Origin: an uncultured Bacteroidota bacterium
GTDB lineage: Bacteria > Bacteroidota > Bacteroidia > Flavobacteriales > Flavobacteriaceae
Length of the DNA stretch: 64,000 nt
Reading direction: 5' to 3'
NCBI GenBank assembly: GCA_913062555.1
Contig: CAJXVU010000003.1
Coordinates: 62,001-126,000 of the forward strand
Shown here: positions 46,231-55,365 of the stretch, piece after piece
Layout: every line of letters starts with the position of its first letter
How positions within the stretch are numbered: position 1 is the first letter of the stretch
The notes under the pieces: generated by a model
Databases searched by the model: none
What the model saw: the letters and a program-made list of their open reading frames with translations, nothing else
What the model was told of the DNA's origin: nothing
Made by a program: the position numbers and the translations under genes

Positions 46231-48093
46231 TTGAATTATCTAACTGTAGAAAATATATCGAAATCTTATGGGGAATTAAATCTTTTCCAAAATATTTCTT
46301 TTAGTATTCATAAAGATCAAAAAATTGCATTCGTTGCTAAAAATGGCTCGGGCAAAACGACTATTTTAAACATACTTTCTGGGAAGGATGAAGCCGACTC
46401 TGGCCAGGTTGTTTTTAGAAAAGGACTTAAAATTTCTTACCTCACACAAGACCCTGAATTAAATAGTGCATTAACCATAGAAGAAACAATATTTGATTCG
46501 GACAATGCAATTTTAAGCGTCATTAACAAATACAATGACGCCTTAATTAATCCAGACGATACTGATGCCTATCAAAAAGCTTTTGAGGACATGGAGCGTT
46601 TTGATGCATGGGATTTTGAGACTCAGTACAAGCAAATTCTTTTCAAATTAAAACTAAATGATTTAGACCAAAAAGTAAGTTTGCTTTCCGGTGGACAAAA
46701 AAAACGTCTTGCACTCGCGAATGCATTAATTAATAAACCCGATTTATTAATTCTCGATGAGCCTACCAATCATTTAGATCTCGAAATGATTGAATGGTTA
46801 GAAGCCTTTTTTGCTAAGGAAAACATCACCTTATTTATGATTACACACGACCGTTATTTTTTAGAGCGTGTTTGTAATGAAATTATTGAACTGGACCAAG
46901 GCGAAATTTTTAACTATAAAGGAAATTATTCTTACTATTTAAATAAAAAAGAAGCTCGTATAGAACAAGAGGCCGTAGAAACCAATAAATCTAAACAACT
47001 TTATAAAAAAGAATTAGATTGGATGCGTCGTCAACCAAAAGCTCGTACGACTAAATCTAAATCTAGAATTGATGATTTCTTTGATATTAAAGAACGTGCT
47101 CATAAACGGAGAAAAGATCATATCGTACAATTAGAAATCAATATGGAACGTTTGGGAAGTAAAATTCTTGAGCTTCATCATGTAAGCAAAGCTTTTGATG
47201 AGAATGTTATGCTTAATAAATTCGATTATGTATTTCAAAAAGGAGAACGTATTGGAATTATTGGGAAAAACGGTACTGGAAAATCAACCTTCTTAAACTT
47301 GATAACCAATGGCCTTTTACCAGATTCAGGAAAAATAATTCTTGGAGAAACCGTTAAATTTGGATACTATACTCAAAATGGGATTACTGTAAAACCAGGT
47401 CAAAAAGTTATTGAAGTTGTTCGTGAGTTTGGGGATTATATCCCACTAAAAAAAGGACGTCAAATTAGTGCGCAACAATTATTAGAACGCTTCTTATTCG
47501 ACCGAAAAAAGCAATATGATTTTGTTGAAAAGCTTAGTGGTGGAGAACGCAAACGTTTATATTTATGTACCGTTCTTATTCAAAATCCTAATTTCTTAAT
47601 TCTTGATGAGCCCACAAACGATTTAGATATTGTTACTTTAAATGTATTGGAAAACTTTTTATTAGATTTCCCAGGATGTTTACTAGTAGTGACTCACGAT
47701 CGCTATTTTATGGATAAAATAGTTGATCATCTATTTATATTTAGAGGCCAAGGAGTTATCGAAGATTTTCCAGGAAATTATAGCGATTTCAGAACTTATG
47801 AAGACAGTCCAGCAAAAAAGAGTGCTGAAGCAGAAGTTAAATCAGAAAAAAAACAATGGAAAAAAGCCAGTAACAGTCAGCTTTCTTATAATGAGCAAAA
47901 GGAGCTTAATAATATCGAGAGTAAACTAAAATCTTTAGAACATAACAAAAAGGAATTCGAGGCTAAATTCCTAGACGAATCTCTAAATACTGAACAGATA
48001 AACGAACTCTCGGAGAAGTTACAAGTGATTATAGACAATATTGAAGAAAAAGAATTGCGTTGGTTAGAATTACTCGAAAAGCTAGAAGGCTGA
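46231..48093 (+). CDS. ABC-F family ATPase (Uup-like)
   Basis: A 620-aa soluble protein with two ABC ATPase domains and no membrane part. Domain 1 has AKNGSGKTTILN near 35 and signature LSGGQKKRLALANAL. The linker (about 240-310) is basic, LDWMRRQPKARTTKSKSR. Domain 2 has IGKNGTGKSTFLN near 350 and LSGGERKRLYLC. The C-terminal coiled coil (about 555-620) resembles Uup. ABC-F proteins act on ribosomes or, for Uup, in DNA and ribosome-associated processes. The start is TTG at 46231, as no upstream in-frame ATG exists. Confidence 0.92.
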   Translation: MNYLTVENISKSYGELNLFQNISFSIHKDQKIAFVAKNGSGKTTILNILSGKDEADSGQVVFRKGLKISYLTQDPELNSALTIEETIFDSDNAILSVINKYNDALINPDDTDAYQKAFEDMERFDAWDFETQYKQILFKLKLNDLDQKVSLLSGGQKKRLALANALINKPDLLILDEPTNHLDLEMIEWLEAFFAKENITLFMITHDRYFLERVCNEIIELDQGEIFNYKGNYSYYLNKKEARIEQEAVETNKSKQLYKKELDWMRRQPKARTTKSKSRIDDFFDIKERAHKRRKDHIVQLEINMERLGSKILELHHVSKAFDENVMLNKFDYVFQKGERIGIIGKNGTGKSTFLNLITNGLLPDSGKIILGETVKFGYYTQNGITVKPGQKVIEVVREFGDYIPLKKGRQISAQQLLERFLFDRKKQYDFVEKLSGGERKRLYLCTVLIQNPNFLILDEPTNDLDIVTLNVLENFLLDFPGCLLVVTHDRYFMDKIVDHLFIFRGQGVIEDFPGNYSDFRTYEDSPAKKSAEAEVKSEKKQWKKASNSQLSYNEQKELNNIESKLKSLEHNKKEFEAKFLDESLNTEQINELSEKLQVIIDNIEEKELRWLELLEKLEG

Positions 48094-48153
48094 GACTAAT
48101 TATAAGTGAACTACGATCAATTAATTACAATCTCGGAACTTGGTACTTAAGAC

Positions 48154-48873
48154 ATGATCTATCAAATTAGGCATTACTTAAAATTTTTATTGAAGTCCAC
48201 CAATCAACATGGTGTGCACTCGCCATTTGTATATCAATTGGTAACCAAATGTTTTTATGACCAATCTAATTTTCAGGAGTACACTAAAATTGAGGATTAC
48301 AGAAAAGCGCTTCTAAAAAACAAAACGCAATTAATTTCACATATTGCCAAGCCTGAGAGAATTTCAAAATTTCAAACAAAATTATTATTCAGGCTTGTTA
48401 AATATCTAGACTGCAATTCCATTTTAGAAATAGGTGCTTCACTAGGACTTAGTGCTCAAGCTATGAGCCTAGGCAATCCTAAAGGGCAAATTACAATTAT
48501 TGGAAATTGCCCAGACATCTCACAGTTTTCAAAAGATAATTTCAAACAACAAAAACTAAATAACATTCAAGTGGGAAGTGGTGATTTCACAAAAATGATT
48601 CAAGACCAAAAATCAAACACTTACGATCTTGTTTTATTTAACCACCAACATCTAAAAGAGGCCACATTACAATCTTTTGAATCTCTGCTCCCAACAATAC
48701 ATAATGACACTGTTTTTATTTTCAATAATATTTATAGGTCTAAATCTATAACTGAATCCTGGATAAATATTAGCCAACACCCTAAAGTAACCGTAAGTAT
48801 AGACTGCTATCATTTAGGAATGATCTTTTTTAGAAGCGAACAGCAAAAAGAGCGTTTTACCATTCGGTTATAA
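48154..48873 (+). CDS. Class I SAM-dependent methyltransferase
   Basis: A 239-aa protein with a SAM-binding motif SILEIGASLGLSAQAMSLG near 90-108 and an acidic second strand position in QITIIGNCPDISQF. The N-terminal KSTNQHGVHSPFVYQLVTKC is highly characteristic of a Bacteroidota methyltransferase group with no known substrate. It lies between the ABC-F gene and the PduO gene, all on the same strand with short gaps. Confidence 0.85.
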   Translation: MIYQIRHYLKFLLKSTNQHGVHSPFVYQLVTKCFYDQSNFQEYTKIEDYRKALLKNKTQLISHIAKPERISKFQTKLLFRLVKYLDCNSILEIGASLGLSAQAMSLGNPKGQITIIGNCPDISQFSKDNFKQQKLNNIQVGSGDFTKMIQDQKSNTYDLVLFNHQHLKEATLQSFESLLPTIHNDTVFIFNNIYRSKSITESWINISQHPKVTVSIDCYHLGMIFFRSEQQKERFTIRL

Positions 48874-48898
48874 ATCTATAATTTTCTAACTTGCAATT

Positions 48899-49474
48899 AT
48901 GAAAATCTATACCAAAACAGGAGATAAAGGGAGTACGGCTTTATTTGGAGGCACCCGGGTACCAAAACATCATATTCGCATTGATAGCTATGGTACTGTA
49001 GACGAGCTAAACTCATATATCGGTCTAATTCGTGATCAAGAAATTGATTTGCATGCCAAGGATATTCTAATTAATATTCAAGACAAACTATTTACTCTGG
49101 GGGCCGTTTTAGCAACCGACCCAGAAAAGGCTCTCCTTAAAAATGGTAAAGACCGTTTAAACATTCCTAAAATATCCGAAAAAGATATTAGTCTCTTAGA
49201 ACAAGAAATGGATACAATGAATGCCGAACTTCCTCCAATGACTCACTTTGTATTACCTGGTGGTCATCAAACGGTGTCATTCTGTCACATAGCGCGCTGT
49301 GTGTGCCGTAGAGCTGAACGTTTAGCTTCTGCATTGAATGATGCAGAACCATTCCAAGCCGAGGTTTTAACCTATCTAAACCGTCTATCTGACTATCTTT
49401 TTGTGTTGGCACGGAAATTGTCCAAAGACTTACAAGCTGATGAAGTAAAATGGATTCCTAAAAAGAATCAATAG
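48899..49474 (+). CDS. pduO: PduO-type cob(I)alamin adenosyltransferase
   Basis: A 191-aa trimeric enzyme that adenosylates cob(I)alamin to make coenzyme B12. It begins with the family motif MKIYTKTGDKGSTALFGG (1-18). The ATP/cobalamin helix RIDSYGTVDELNSYIG is near 29-44, and HIARCVCRRAERLA near 130 is the conserved Arg/Glu segment. The product is needed by methylmalonyl-CoA mutase, whose chaperone MeaB is encoded at 58962. No cobalamin riboswitch was recognised upstream. Confidence 0.94.
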   Translation: MKIYTKTGDKGSTALFGGTRVPKHHIRIDSYGTVDELNSYIGLIRDQEIDLHAKDILINIQDKLFTLGAVLATDPEKALLKNGKDRLNIPKISEKDISLLEQEMDTMNAELPPMTHFVLPGGHQTVSFCHIARCVCRRAERLASALNDAEPFQAEVLTYLNRLSDYLFVLARKLSKDLQADEVKWIPKKNQ

Positions 49475-49579
49475 ACTTTAAGCACAAAAAATAATATTAT
49501 TGCAAGGTTATTTTGCAACAATATTTTTCAGTTAAAAGTTAACGTTCTTATATTTAATGATAATTAATTGATTTTTTGC

Positions 49580-49609
49580 TTGATTTATTCAGTTAAAAAT
49601 TTATTTTTG
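49580..49609 (+). promoter_or_regulatory. Bacteroidota-type promoter for the DUF2795 gene
   Basis: TTG (49580-49582) is separated by 19 bases from TATTTTTG (49602-49609). Both elements match the Bacteroidota consensus. Predicted leader about 19 bases. Confidence 0.65.
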
Positions 49610-49630
49610 CAAAAATTAAACAATTAAAAA

Positions 49631-49852
49631 ATGTATTGGACATTAGAATTAGCATCTTATTTAAGTGATGCACCTTGGCCAGCTACAAAGGATGAGCTAA
49701 TCGATTATTCTATTAGAACAGGAGCACCACTTGAAGTCGTAGAGAATTTACAATCTATAGAAGACGAAGGGGACTCATATGATTCTATTCAAGAAATATG
49801 GCCTGATTATCCCACAGACGAAGATTATCTTTGGAATGAGGATGAATATTAA
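49631..49852 (+). CDS. DUF2795 small acidic protein
   Basis: A 73-aa acidic protein. MYWTLELASYLSDAPWPATKDELIDY matches the small DUF2795 family (quoted here in two halves of the first 26 residues). The rest is highly acidic and ends in DYLWNEDEY. Function is unknown. It sits directly upstream of secA, with a terminator between them, and has its own well-formed promoter. Confidence 0.85.
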   Translation: MYWTLELASYLSDAPWPATKDELIDYSIRTGAPLEVVENLQSIEDEGDSYDSIQEIWPDYPTDEDYLWNEDEY

Positions 49853-49875
49853 ATTAAACCATAAATAATAGTTAA

Positions 49876-49900
49876 AAGTCTCAATTGAGGCTTTTTTTTT
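49876..49900 (+). terminator. Rho-independent terminator
   Basis: AAGTCTC (49876-49882) pairs with GAGGCTT (49887-49893) over AATT, with one G-T pair, followed by a long T-run. It ends the DUF2795 transcript before the secA promoter. Confidence 0.85.
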
Positions 49901-49934
49901 GCTCATTATTTTCTGTTAACAAAACAACAAACAT

Positions 49935-49942
49935 TATCTTTG
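49935..49942 (+). promoter_or_regulatory. -7 promoter element of secA
   Basis: TATCTTTG matches TAnnTTTG. No good TTTG lies at the expected distance. Predicted leader about 37 bases. Confidence 0.5.
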
Positions 49943-49981
49943 GCTTCCTAGTGAACAAAGACTAAAAATAAATCGATATAA

Positions 49982-52900
49982 ATGAATTTTTTAAATTCTG
50001 TACTTAAAGTATTTGTTGGAGATAAATCCAAACAAGATGTAAAGGCTCTCTCGCCAACTGTAGCTAAAATTAAATCTTTTGAATCCCACATAGAAAGTTT
50101 ATCTCATGATGAACTTCGTGCTAAAACACTAGAATTCAAATCTAAAATTGCTGATGCGCGAAAAGACTCGGAGGATCAAATTGCTAAACTTTTAGAAGAA
50201 GCAAACACAACTGAAGATATTGATAGAAAAGAAGACATCTATTTAGAAGTTGATAAACTGAAAGATGTATCCTATCAAATCACAGAAGAGACACTTAGTG
50301 ATTTACTTCCTGAAGCATTTGCAGTTGTAAAAGAAACAGCAAAGCGTTTTGTAAACAATACGAGTATTACGGTTAAGGCTACTGCTTTTGACCGTGAAGT
50401 ATCAGGAGAGAAAGACTATGTAACTTTGGATGGAGAAAATGCAACTTGGGCTAACTCCTGGGATGCTGCAGGAAAACCTATTACTTGGGATATGGTGCAT
50501 TACGATGTTCAGCTTATTGGTGGTATCGCTATGCATCAGGGGAAAATTGCCGAAATGCATACTGGTGAAGGTAAAACTTTGGTAGCAACACTTCCGGTAT
50601 ACTTAAATGCACTTACTGAAAAAGGCGTACATCTGGTAACAGTTAATGATTATTTGGCAAAACGAGATAGCGCCTGGATGGCACCTATCTTTGAGTTTCA
50701 TGGGATGAGCGTGGATTGCATTGATTACCATCAACCAAATTCTGCAGCTAGAAAAAAAGCCTATAATGCCGATGTTACTTATGGTACAAATAACGAATTT
50801 GGTTTTGATTACTTGCGTGATAATATGGCACATTCACCTGACGATCTTGTACAACGTCCACACCACTATGCAATTGTAGATGAGGTCGATTCTGTATTGG
50901 TTGATGATGCCCGTACCCCTTTAATTATTTCGGGTCCAATTCCTAAGGGAGAAATTCATGAATTCGATGCTTTAAAGCCTAAGATTGATGATATCGTTAG
51001 TGTTCAACGTAAATATTTGACCGGAGTATTGGCCGAAGCAAAAAAATTAATTGCCTCAGGCGAAACTAAAGATGGTGGATTTAAATTACTACGTGTTTTT
51101 AGAGGAATCCCTAAAAATAAAGCGTTGATAAAGTTTTTAAGTGAAGAAGGCGTGAAACTATTGCTTCAAAAAACTGAAAACTTTTATATGCAAGACAATA
51201 ACAGAGAAATGCCTAAGGTTGATGCCGAATTGTATTATGTTATTGATGAAAAAAACAATCAGATAGAATTAAGTGATAAGGGAGTAGAATATCTTTCAGG
51301 AAAAGATGACCCTAACTTTTTTGTAATGCCAGAAATTGGAATGGAAATTTCCAAAATTGAGACCCAAGGACTTTCTGCTGAAAAAGAAGCCGTATTAAAA
51401 GAAGACTTATTTCGAGAATACGGTATTAAATCGGAACGTATCCATACCTTAAGTCAGTTACTAAAAGCCTATGCTTTGTTTGAAAAAGACAATCAATATG
51501 TTGTTATGGACAACAAGGTTATGATTGTTGATGAGCAAACTGGTCGTATTATGGATGGGCGTCGTTATAGTGACGGCTTACATCAAGCAATTGAAGCCAA
51601 AGAGAATGTAAAAATTGAAGCGGCTACACAAACTTTTGCTACGGTTACTTTACAGAATTATTTTAGAATGTACCGCAAGCTTTCTGGTATGACAGGTACT
51701 GCCGTAACTGAAGCTGGAGAACTTTGGGAAATCTATAAATTGGATGTTGTTGAAATACCAACGAACCGCCCTATTGCAAGAGATGATCGAGAAGATTTAG
51801 TTTATAAAACAAAACGTGAAAAATACAATGCGGTGATTGACGAGGTCACGCAACTTTCTAATGCTGGTCGACCGGTACTTATTGGTACCACGAACGTTGA
51901 AATTAGTGAGTTATTAGGAAAAATGTTAAGTATTCGTAAGGTCCCACATGATGTATTGAATGCGAAACTCCATAAAAAAGAAGCCGATATTGTTGCTAAA
52001 GCTGGACAACCAGGACAAGTGACTATTGCAACTAATATGGCTGGTCGTGGTACAGATATTAAACTAAGTGACGAAGTCAAAAAAGCAGGTGGTTTAGCTA
52101 TTGTAGGTACAGAACGCCATGATTCTCGTCGTGTAGACCGTCAATTACGTGGTCGTGCTGGGCGTCAAGGAGATCCGGGAAGCTCACAGTTTTACGTGTC
52201 TTTAGAAGATAATTTAATGCGCCTATTTGGTAGTGAACGTATTGCCAAAATGATGGATAGAATGGGATTAAAAGAAGGTGAAGTTATTCAGCATTCTATG
52301 ATTTCCAAATCTATTGAACGCGCTCAGAAAAAAGTAGAAGAAAATAACTTTGGTGTTCGTAAGCGATTATTAGAATATGATGATGTAATGAATGCACAAC
52401 GTGAGGTGGTTTACAAACGTCGTTTCAACGCCTTATTTGGTGAACGTCTTCGTGTGGATTTAGCCAATATGATTTTTGATACTTCAGAAATTCTTACCGA
52501 AACTAACAAAGATGCTAACGATTACAAAAACTTTGAATTTGAATTAATTCGTTATTTCTCTATGAGTTCTCCTATAACTCAAGAAGAATTCGAAAAACTT
52601 TCTACTCAAGAAATTTCTGGAAAAATTTATAAATCGGCTTTCGATCATTATAAAGATAAAATGTCTCGTAATGCAGATTTAGCATTCCCTGTAATTAAAA
52701 ATGTATATCAAACACAGCGTGATAAATTCAAACGTATTGTAGTACCGTTTACGGACGGGGTAAAGAGTCTACAAGTAGTAACCGATCTTGAAAGAGCGTA
52801 TGAAACTAATGGTAAACAGTTAATTACCGATTTTGAAAAGAACATCTCATTAGCCATTATTGATGACGCTTGGAAAACACATCTTCGTAAAATGGATGAG

Positions 52901-53332
52901 TTAAAACAATCTGTTCAATTAGCGGTTCACGAACAAAAGGATCCATTATTGATCTATAAATTTGAATCGTTTGAATTGTTCAAACAAATGATTGATCAAG
53001 TTAATAAAGATGTGATTTCATTCTTATTTAAAGGTGAAATACCACAGGAAACTACAGATACTATTCAAGAGGCAAAAACACGTCGTAAAGATCAAACTCG
53101 AACCAGTAAAGAAGAAATTCAGAATATGGATGAACGTTCTGCTGAAAGTAGAGCTGCAGGAAATACACAACGTCAAGAGGTGGTTGAAACTATTGTACGT
53201 GACAGACCAAAAATTGGACGTAATGATCGCGTAACTATCAAACACGTCATGAGCGGTGAAAATAAAACACTTAAGTACAAACAAGCGGAACCTCTAATTG
53301 CAAAAGGAGACTGGGTACTCACTGAAGATTAA
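49982..53332 (+). CDS. secA: Protein translocase ATPase SecA (long Bacteroidota form)
   Basis: The 1116-aa motor of Sec export, about 200 residues longer than E. coli SecA. Walker A is MHTGEGKTLVA near 192-202, and motif II IVDEVDSVLVDDARTPLIISG follows near 300. The second ATPase half has ATNMAGRGTDIKL and RQLRGRAGRQGDPG. Extra sequence is visible after residue 55 and between about 325 and 450. The C-terminus lacks the CxCxSG zinc-binding tail and ends in a basic, charged region. It has its own -7 box and terminator. Confidence 0.96.
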   Translation: MNFLNSVLKVFVGDKSKQDVKALSPTVAKIKSFESHIESLSHDELRAKTLEFKSKIADARKDSEDQIAKLLEEANTTEDIDRKEDIYLEVDKLKDVSYQITEETLSDLLPEAFAVVKETAKRFVNNTSITVKATAFDREVSGEKDYVTLDGENATWANSWDAAGKPITWDMVHYDVQLIGGIAMHQGKIAEMHTGEGKTLVATLPVYLNALTEKGVHLVTVNDYLAKRDSAWMAPIFEFHGMSVDCIDYHQPNSAARKKAYNADVTYGTNNEFGFDYLRDNMAHSPDDLVQRPHHYAIVDEVDSVLVDDARTPLIISGPIPKGEIHEFDALKPKIDDIVSVQRKYLTGVLAEAKKLIASGETKDGGFKLLRVFRGIPKNKALIKFLSEEGVKLLLQKTENFYMQDNNREMPKVDAELYYVIDEKNNQIELSDKGVEYLSGKDDPNFFVMPEIGMEISKIETQGLSAEKEAVLKEDLFREYGIKSERIHTLSQLLKAYALFEKDNQYVVMDNKVMIVDEQTGRIMDGRRYSDGLHQAIEAKENVKIEAATQTFATVTLQNYFRMYRKLSGMTGTAVTEAGELWEIYKLDVVEIPTNRPIARDDREDLVYKTKREKYNAVIDEVTQLSNAGRPVLIGTTNVEISELLGKMLSIRKVPHDVLNAKLHKKEADIVAKAGQPGQVTIATNMAGRGTDIKLSDEVKKAGGLAIVGTERHDSRRVDRQLRGRAGRQGDPGSSQFYVSLEDNLMRLFGSERIAKMMDRMGLKEGEVIQHSMISKSIERAQKKVEENNFGVRKRLLEYDDVMNAQREVVYKRRFNALFGERLRVDLANMIFDTSEILTETNKDANDYKNFEFELIRYFSMSSPITQEEFEKLSTQEISGKIYKSAFDHYKDKMSRNADLAFPVIKNVYQTQRDKFKRIVVPFTDGVKSLQVVTDLERAYETNGKQLITDFEKNISLAIIDDAWKTHLRKMDELKQSVQLAVHEQKDPLLIYKFESFELFKQMIDQVNKDVISFLFKGEIPQETTDTIQEAKTRRKDQTRTSKEEIQNMDERSAESRAAGNTQRQEVVETIVRDRPKIGRNDRVTIKHVMSGENKTLKYKQAEPLIAKGDWVLTED

Positions 53333-53368
53333 ATAAATTCCTCGGGACGAAGGATACTTATAAAATTA

Positions 53369-53401
53369 AAATCCTAATATCATTGATATTAGGATTTTTT
53401 T
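53369..53401 (+). terminator. Rho-independent terminator of secA
   Basis: AAATCCTAATATC (53369-53381) pairs with GATATTAGGATTT (53385-53397), followed by a T-run. A/T flanks on both sides mean it could also serve the convergent serine hydrolase gene. Confidence 0.92.
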
Positions 53402-53458
53402 ATGGCCATAATGGATACCTAAGAGTTGGCTCCGTTTACCGATTTAGTTTTAAATTAA

Positions 53459-54952
53459 CTACTTTAATTTTAAAGCAGCTTCTAACTGGATTGCTTTGTC
53501 ATTAGCATAAGTTAATGTACTATCCATTTTAAAACAGTGTTTAAAATTTTCAAGTGCGTTGATTGAATCTCCTTTTATTAGTAAAGCATCACCATAACTA
53601 TCATAAGGATTTGCAGAATTGGGATGCTCATTAATATTCAATTTAAAAACACGAAGTGCATCATTCAAATGATCTTCTCTCATTAATTGGTAGCCTAAAC
53701 CATTAATACTTGCTTCAGATGCATCATAATTAGTAGTGTCTGTTTTAAACTCATGATAATATGCTATTCCTGCATCAACATCTTCAGCGTATATTTTCTT
53801 TGCCATGCCTATTGACACTTGATATTTTGGTATATCGTAAGGCTTTCCGTTTAAAATATCATCAAATCCTTTTAAAATGAAGCCAACATTATTAGAGGTA
53901 TTATTACTAAGAAACACAAAACCACTATTGGTATCAACCTCATTATGCAAAAAGGTTACAAATCCAACCCAACCTCCAGAATGATTAACTATTCTTGGTT
54001 CATTTTCTTCTGAATCAATAAACCAACCAAAACCATAATCTGTTAACTCACCATTATTCAGTTTGGCTGGCGTCCATGCGTCTTCTAAATAATCTTTAGA
54101 AATAATAGTATGATTTACAAGTGCTTGATTCCATTTATACAAATCCTCTAATGTAGAGTAAATACCGCCATCTCCTCTAACATCATTTACAATATTATAA
54201 TCATTAGCCACTAAATCGACCTGATTAAGAGCAACTCTATATCCAAATACACGATTTGGCATATTAGGATCTGCATCTATTTGATACTTATACAACACCG
54301 TATTTGTCATCTCTAAAGGATCAAAAATGTTCTCTTTTAAGAATTCCCTAAAATGTTGTCCAGAAATTTTTTCTACAATTGATGCCAAATACAAATAGCC
54401 CGTATTGCTGTATTCCCATTTTTCACCTGGTTGAAAATTAAGTGCAGGACTTTCTTTGTGAAATTCTTTAATAATTTCATCATTCCCTAAAATATATGTT
54501 TTTGTTGAATCCTCTGGTTTCCAATATTCATCAATGAGGCCCTCATAATCGGCCAAACCAGAAATATGGTTTAATAAATGTCTGATGGTTATATTATCAT
54601 ATGGAAACTCTGGAAGTATCTCATTGACTTTTTGATCATAATCTAATTTATTAGCTTCTTTTAACTTCATTATAGACATTCCTGTAAATTGTTTACTCAC
54701 AGATGCCATTCGAAATTGCGAGTTTAAGGTTAAAGAATCTTTTGGATTGAGACTTCTTAAGCCGTTAGAGTTTTGATAAACTATTTTCCCCTCCTCATAA
54801 ACTAAAATATTTCCTGTGGCAATACCTCGATTATGCATATCATTAACAAACGTTGCATAAGTATTTATATCTGTTTGTTTTTCATCTTTTTTACATGAAA
54901 AAAAGCATGCCATAATAATGCATACAAGTGTAATTTGTTTTAGAAAAGTCAT
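53459..54952 (-). CDS. Serine hydrolase (class C beta-lactamase-like) lipoprotein with TPR tail
   Basis: A 497-aa lipoprotein. MTFLKQITLVCIIMACFFSC has Cys20 as the lipid anchor, followed by KKDEKQTD, which resembles flavobacterial surface-export signals. The hydrolase core has Ser84-Val-Ser-Lys87 (SxxK), Tyr181-Ser-Asn183 (YxN) and HSGGWVGF (HxG-type third motif) near 325. Such proteins are usually DD-peptidases or esterases rather than true beta-lactamases. The last 100 residues are TPRs (SANPYDSYGDALLIKGDS) that closely match the lipoprotein at 31611. Confidence 0.88.
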   Translation of the reverse strand: MTFLKQITLVCIIMACFFSCKKDEKQTDINTYATFVNDMHNRGIATGNILVYEEGKIVYQNSNGLRSLNPKDSLTLNSQFRMASVSKQFTGMSIMKLKEANKLDYDQKVNEILPEFPYDNITIRHLLNHISGLADYEGLIDEYWKPEDSTKTYILGNDEIIKEFHKESPALNFQPGEKWEYSNTGYLYLASIVEKISGQHFREFLKENIFDPLEMTNTVLYKYQIDADPNMPNRVFGYRVALNQVDLVANDYNIVNDVRGDGGIYSTLEDLYKWNQALVNHTIISKDYLEDAWTPAKLNNGELTDYGFGWFIDSEENEPRIVNHSGGWVGFVTFLHNEVDTNSGFVFLSNNTSNNVGFILKGFDDILNGKPYDIPKYQVSIGMAKKIYAEDVDAGIAYYHEFKTDTTNYDASEASINGLGYQLMREDHLNDALRVFKLNINEHPNSANPYDSYGDALLIKGDSINALENFKHCFKMDSTLTYANDKAIQLEAALKLK

Positions 54953-55365
54953 GTTTTATTGATTAGTATCCATCCATAAAAATACACTTTTATAAATAAC
55001 TATTTGATAATCATCACACTATATAGCATATTCAGTTTTAAAAAGAGCAGTATTAATAATAATTTTGGAATTAAGTTTTATGGTTTCATAATTTATCCAA
55101 ATTCTAAAATTAAAACCTGTTTAAGAAAATTGAAGGGAGCATATGAAAGATGGAAATTTAGAATAAGAAAACTGAGAAATAGAAATGAAAACTACAAACA
55201 ATTATATCAGGCTGAGTGACCTGTTAATGATAGTAAATGCAGAGATAAATGCGAAGTTATTAAACTTGGTGAAATCAGAAGAAATCAAGGAATGTGTCAG
55301 AAGACGGAAGACGGTACTTAAAAATTGAAACTTGGTATTTGGGATCCGGTATTAAAAGCAAGTAA
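54953..55365. other. 413-base intergenic stretch
   Basis: No supported gene. A 71-codon plus-strand frame (55004-55219) has a hydrophobic start and a very basic end with no recognisable family. The rest is AT-rich. Near 55270-55345 are short purine-rich direct repeats (AGAAGACGGAAGACGG). No promoter for the hydrolase gene was clear. Confidence 0.5.

Noticed and set aside
48874-48898. Cobalamin riboswitch upstream of pduO
   Set aside because: Only 25 bases separate it from the previous gene, too short for the element.
55004-55219. 71-codon plus-strand frame in the 413-base gap
   Set aside because: Basic, low-complexity product with no recognisable domain; described only as part of the gap.
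48120-55345. Similar phrases AACTTGGTACTT (about 48135) and AACTTGGTATTT (about 55328)
   Set aside because: Only about 12 bases are shared and no longer repeat unit or structure was found.
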